From an uncultured Collinsella sp. (lineage in GTDB: Bacteria > Actinomycetota > Coriobacteriia > Coriobacteriales > Coriobacteriaceae): a stretch of DNA of 8,899 nt. The stretch covers positions 1-8,899 of the forward strand of contig CAUGJN010000072.1 of the NCBI GenBank assembly GCA_959599635.1, in the 5' to 3' direction. Positions 5,479 to 8,899 of this stretch are shown here, one piece after another. The translations under genes and the position numbers were made by a program. Every line of letters begins with the position of its first letter. Position 1 is the first letter of the stretch. Below the pieces are notes generated by a model. It saw nothing but the letters and a program-made list of their open reading frames with translations, searched no databases and had not been told where the DNA came from.

Positions 5479-5898
5479 CTACTTGCTTCGTGCCGCCGCG
5501 CGTTTGGCCTGCACTGTTACCATTGCGTGTCTCACGGCGGTGATGGGGCGATAGCGGATCATACGCGGTCCCGACCAGCGCATGACCTCGCGGATCTTCT
5601 CGCGTATGGCAGGCCGGTAACAATGCGAAGGACAGGCCGAGCAAAATGTCTTGGTGCCCATGTGCGGGCAGTGCTCAATGCGCGCGATGGCGTATTTCTG
5701 CAGCTCGGTGCATTCGGGGCAGAGCGTAATGGTCCGAAGGCCGAGCTTCACGCGCACGGACTCATCGTCGCCAGTCTGTTCGACCGCATGCCCGCCGCCA
5801 TGATGCCCACGACACCATAGCGCAATCATCTGCGACACCATCTGGGCCTCGCGCTCACGTTTGCGTGCCAGCTCCGGTGTGTCGACCGGGCGCGCCAT
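5479..5898 (-). CDS. YgbA-like protein, nitrous-oxide-stimulated promoter family
   Basis: A 139-residue cytosolic cysteine-rich protein. The core matches the family of E. coli YgbA: LCPECTELQKYA (Cys60, Cys63), CP (Cys77), FCSACPSHCYRP (Cys86, Cys89, Cys93), and the hallmark IREVMRWSGPRMIRYRP near residues 105-121. The cysteine spacing suggests a metal or iron-sulfur site, which is an inference. In enteric bacteria ygbA is repressed by the nitric-oxide sensor NsrR and helps growth under nitrosative stress; the biochemical activity is not something the sequence reveals. The start ATG overlaps the stop of the ABC exporter gene in TAATG, with GGGAGG at 5907-5912 inside that gene, so translation is probably coupled. 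The C-terminus is basic (VQAKRAAARSK). The longer in-frame reading upstream runs antiphase through the ABC gene and is rejected. Confidence 0.9.
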   Translation of the reverse strand: MARPVDTPELARKREREAQMVSQMIALWCRGHHGGGHAVEQTGDDESVRVKLGLRTITLCPECTELQKYAIARIEHCPHMGTKTFCSACPSHCYRPAIREKIREVMRWSGPRMIRYRPITAVRHAMVTVQAKRAAARSK

Positions 5899-8800
5899 TA
5901 GCTCAGCCTCCCGTGCTCGACCGAAAGCGAGAAATCGGCAAACGCGCAGGTGCTGGCACGGTGGCTCACGAGCACAATGGTCTTGCCGCGGCGCTTGAGC
6001 TCGTCGATTGCCTGCATCACGGACGCCTCGTTGAGAGCATCGAGCGCGCTGGTGGGTTCGTCGAGCAAGATGAAGGGTGCGTCGTTGAGGAAGATGCGCG
6101 CAAGGCCGATGCGCTGGCGCTCGCCGCCCGAAAGCGAGTCGCCCAGCTCGGCAACGGGCGTGTCGAGTCCCTGCGGCAGACGGTCGATGAGGGCGGTGAG
6201 TGAGGCGGAGCGGCAAGCGTCGAGCAGCTCGGCATCGGTGGCGCCGGCGCGCGCGACCAGCAGGTTCTCGCGCACGGTGCCGCAGAACAGATGTGTGTCC
6301 TGGGTCATATAGGCCTCGTGGCTGCGCAGGCTCGTCGTGTTGATGCGGCGGGCGTCGACACCGCTTACCGCGATGGCGCCGGCGGTGGGGTCCCAAAAGC
6401 GCATGAGCAGTTTAAGCAGCGTCGACTTGCCCGAACCCGAGCGCCCCATGATGCAGGTCATGGTGCCGGGCGCAAAGGTGCAAGTCACGTCGTCGAGGAT
6501 GAGACTCGCAGCGGTGTCGTTCGCGACCTGCTCTGTGGCGCCCGCACCGCCCGCGTTCACGCCGCCCGCATAGCTAAAGCTCACATGCTCGGCTGCGGCG
6601 CCGGCAAACTCAACGTCCTGTCCGTCGGCGACCTCGGCGCACTGGGGCTGCTCGTCGAGCAAATCGAGCACGCGTGCGCCCGAGGCGAGTGTCTCCTGCA
6701 GTGAGGCGCCCAGGCGGCTCACGGCCATCACCGAGCCAAACGACGACACAAAGGTAAAGGCGGCGACAAACGCTGCGGCAAAGTCAATCGTTCCCGCAGC
6801 CACCAGCTGCAGCGCACGTCCGAGCATCACCAGATTGGCCGCAAGAATAAGCGCATCGGCTACGGCCTCACTGGCCGCTTGGCGGCGCTTGAGGCGCGCG
6901 TCCACGGCGCCGACTTGCTCGGTCAGCTTGCCCAGGGCACGGCTGCGATCGGCGCCACCGGCAAACTGGATAGTCTCGGATGCGCCGCGCAGACTGTCGA
7001 GCACAAAGGCACCCAGCTTACCGGCGCCCTCGCGGCTCTGGCGGCCGGTGGTGCCGCATGCCTTGGCCGAGGTCAGGGGCAGTAGCACGCCCAGGACCGC
7101 GTAGGCCACGAGCGCGATGCCCGCGAGCTCGGGGCTCACAGCCAGCAAAAAGCCCTCAAACACAACGGTGCAGACCAGAGCGATGACAATGGGCGAGATG
7201 GTGTGCGCGTAGAAGACCTCGAGCAGCTCGATATCCGAGGTGACCAGGCTCACGAGCTCGCCCTTGCCGCGGCCCTCGAGCTTGGCGGGGGCGAGCTGGC
7301 GCAGGGCGCCAAACACCAGGTCGCGAATGTGTGCGAGTAGGCGGAACGCGATGTAGTGGTTGCAGAGCTGCTCGCCGTAATGGAGCGGCCCGCGTGCGAT
7401 GCCGCAGGCGGCACAGGCCACGCATGTGACGATAAGGCCCAGGCCCAGGGCATTGTGGCCCAGCGCGGCCATAAGGCCAAGGGCGCCAAAGGCCGGCACG
7501 AACGCGGCGGTGAGCATGCCAATGCTGCCCAGCGCGACGGCTAGCACAAGCCAGCCGGCAAGCGGTCGGACGAGCCCCATCATGCGCCACATGATGGACG
7601 GCGCCGAGCGACGGGCGCGGCCGGAGTCAGGCGCCGCAGCAGCAGAAGGCGAGCCGGCATCGTTGAGACCATCGGTACAGGCGGCGCTGCCGCCAACAGC
7701 CTCAACCGCGCCGGCATCCTCGGCATCCCCCTCCGCATACGCATATGCCGAGAGTTGCTCCTGGCTGTTCCACATGCGCGCATAGGCGCCCGCGGCGGCC
7801 AAGAGCTCGCCGTGAGTCCCGTGCTCGGCAATACGGCCACGCTCCAGCACCAGAATCTGATCGGCGTCTACGATCGTCGACAGGCGGTGTGCCACCACAA
7901 TTACAGTGTGTCTGCCGGCAAGCGACGCGATGACCTCGCCGATCGCGGCCTCGCTTGCGGCATCGACGTTACTCGTAGCCTCGTCAAACACATAGATCGG
8001 CGAGTCGTGTAGCAGGGCGCGCGCCATGCACACACGCTGGCGCTGGCCACCCGAAAGGTTGGTGCCGCCCTCGTTAATCATCATGTCGAGCCCGCCGTTG
8101 GCCTGCACAAAGGCCGCCACGCGCGTGCGGTCGAGCGCATCCATGAGCTCGGCATCGGTGGCGTTGGGCTGGGCGAGCAGTAGGTTGTCGCGCAGGGTGC
8201 CGGCAAACAGGTAGCCGTTGGTGGGCACCAGAGTGACGGCGCGCATGAGTGAGGCGGCCGTGGCATCGCGCAGCTCGACGCCGCCGATGCGAACGCTGCC
8301 ACGGTAGGCATCCTTTCGGCCTGCGATGATCCCCGCAAGCGTGGACTTGCCGCCGCCGCTTTCGCCCACGAGCGCCACAAGCGTGCCGTGCGCAATGGTC
8401 GCGCTGGCGCTGCCCAGCACCGTGCGGTCGCCGTATGCATAGCTCACGCCCGCGAGCTCGATATCGCCGCGACCGTCAAGCTCAACATCGCCGCGCTCGG
8501 GCTCGGGCGTATCCAAAATGCCAAACATGCGGCGCGAGGCGGCCATGCCGTTCATGGCCGTGTGGAACAGCGATCCCAGGCGGCGCATAGGCAAAAAGAA
8601 CTCCTGTGACAGAAAGACGATGAGGAAGGCAGCCTCAAAGCCGATCTTGCCCGTGGCGAGCTGCAGTGCGGCCACGATAATGCCGAGCGCGGCGCCCATA
8701 TAGACGACCAGGTCCATAACGCAAATGGAGCGCAGCTGCATCACCAGCAGGTGCATGGTCGCTGTGCGGAAACGCTCGGACTCGGCGTTGATGCGCTCGT

Positions 8801-8899
8801 GCCAGCTTCGATCGGCCTGGTAGACCTTAAGGGTGGTGAGACCCTGCACGGCCTCCAGGAACATGCCGCCAAGATCGACATAGCTGCCCCAGTACTCGG
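5898..8899 (-). CDS. Fused two-half ABC exporter, CydDC-like, N-terminus missing
   Basis: 999 residues are visible; the frame is open at the right window edge, so the ATG at 8864 is internal. Order: end of a first membrane domain (about 8899-8540), nucleotide-binding domain 1 (about 8480-7790), an acidic Ala-rich linker (about 7760-7610), second membrane domain (about 7600-6680) and nucleotide-binding domain 2 (about 6610-5903). Domain 1 has GESGGGKST (Lys codon 8346-8348), LSGGQRQR, VFDEATSNVD and VVAHRLST. Domain 2 has GRSGSGKST (Lys codon 6426-6428), LSGGERQR, LLDEPTSALD and LVSHRAST. Both therefore keep Walker A, signature, Walker B Glu and H-loop. The Q-loop Gln is present in domain 2 (MTQDTHLF) but is Thr in domain 1 (LVPTNGYLF). 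The layout resembles a CydD-CydC fusion, the exporter tied to cytochrome bd assembly and thiol/haem balance; the substrate here is an inference, and a multidrug exporter is the alternative. Confidence 0.9.
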   Translation of the reverse strand, partial: EYWGSYVDLGGMFLEAVQGLTTLKVYQADRSWHERINAESERFRTATMHLLVMQLRSICVMDLVVYMGAALGIIVAALQLATGKIGFEAAFLIVFLSQEFFLPMRRLGSLFHTAMNGMAASRRMFGILDTPEPERGDVELDGRGDIELAGVSYAYGDRTVLGSASATIAHGTLVALVGESGGGKSTLAGIIAGRKDAYRGSVRIGGVELRDATAASLMRAVTLVPTNGYLFAGTLRDNLLLAQPNATDAELMDALDRTRVAAFVQANGGLDMMINEGGTNLSGGQRQRVCMARALLHDSPIYVFDEATSNVDAASEAAIGEVIASLAGRHTVIVVAHRLSTIVDADQILVLERGRIAEHGTHGELLAAAGAYARMWNSQEQLSAYAYAEGDAEDAGAVEAVGGSAACTDGLNDAGSPSAAAAPDSGRARRSAPSIMWRMMGLVRPLAGWLVLAVALGSIGMLTAAFVPAFGALGLMAALGHNALGLGLIVTCVACAACGIARGPLHYGEQLCNHYIAFRLLAHIRDLVFGALRQLAPAKLEGRGKGELVSLVTSDIELLEVFYAHTISPIVIALVCTVVFEGFLLAVSPELAGIALVAYAVLGVLLPLTSAKACGTTGRQSREGAGKLGAFVLDSLRGASETIQFAGGADRSRALGKLTEQVGAVDARLKRRQAASEAVADALILAANLVMLGRALQLVAAGTIDFAAAFVAAFTFVSSFGSVMAVSRLGASLQETLASGARVLDLLDEQPQCAEVADGQDVEFAGAAAEHVSFSYAGGVNAGGAGATEQVANDTAASLILDDVTCTFAPGTMTCIMGRSGSGKSTLLKLLMRFWDPTAGAIAVSGVDARRINTTSLRSHEAYMTQDTHLFCGTVRENLLVARAGATDAELLDACRSASLTALIDRLPQGLDTPVAELGDSLSGGERQRIGLARIFLNDAPFILLDEPTSALDALNEASVMQAIDELKRRGKTIVLVSHRASTCAFADFSLSVEHGRLS
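5907..5912 (-). promoter_or_regulatory. Ribosome binding site of the YgbA-like gene, inside the ABC gene
   Basis: On the - strand GGGAGG lies eight bases before the ATG at 5898, within the last codons of the ABC exporter. With the TAATG overlap it supports coupled translation. Confidence 0.65.

Noticed and set aside
5899..6396. A 166-residue N-terminal extension of the YgbA-like protein
   Set aside because: It overlaps domain 2 of the ABC exporter in another frame, has arginine-rich shadow composition, and the family domain starts after the ATG at 5898.
1..8899. CRISPR array, tRNA or rRNA gene, phage or insertion-sequence transposase
   Set aside because: No regularly spaced direct repeats, no recognisable tRNA cloverleaf or rRNA sequence, and no transposase or integrase motifs were seen in any frame.

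Overview
The window is GC-rich, densely coded DNA. Gene content, the strong GC-ending codon preference and the mixture of families suggest a Coriobacteriia-type actinobacterium, Collinsella or a close relative. That assignment is an inference from memory of gene order and was not searched.

The left half (1 to 4419, + strand) is the distal part of a histidine biosynthesis operon: hisC (3' part only), hisB, hisH, hisA, hisF, hisI, a small unassigned gene, and hisE. Most genes abut or overlap (TAGATG at hisC/hisB, ATGA at hisH/hisA and at hisI/small gene) and carry clear Shine-Dalgarno sites. Together they cover most of the path from phosphoribosyl-ATP to histidinol: HisE and HisI open the ring, HisA isomerises, HisF and HisH form imidazole glycerol phosphate, HisB dehydrates and HisC transaminates. 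hisG and hisD are not seen and are presumably upstream. Two gaps interrupt the tight packing. One, between hisB and hisH, holds a perfect 16-bp inverted repeat. The other, between hisF and hisI, holds a large imperfect hairpin around a perfect 9-bp palindrome.

The right half (4447 to 8899, - strand) converges on the his operon. Reading in its own direction, it has a fused CydDC-like ABC exporter (N-terminus beyond the window), a YgbA-type cysteine-rich protein of the nitrous-oxide-stimulated-promoter family whose start overlaps the ABC stop (TAATG), and, after a 120-bp gap, a PHP-family histidinol-phosphatase. The phosphatase supplies the dephosphorylation step that the + strand operon lacks, because this HisB is dehydratase-only. 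The ABC/YgbA pair suggests a respiratory or nitrosative-stress module.

Most of the window is ordinary metabolism. The items most worth a second look are the unassigned 75-residue gene embedded in the his operon, the palindromic elements in three junctions, and the ABC/YgbA coupling with an atypical Q-loop in the first nucleotide-binding domain.
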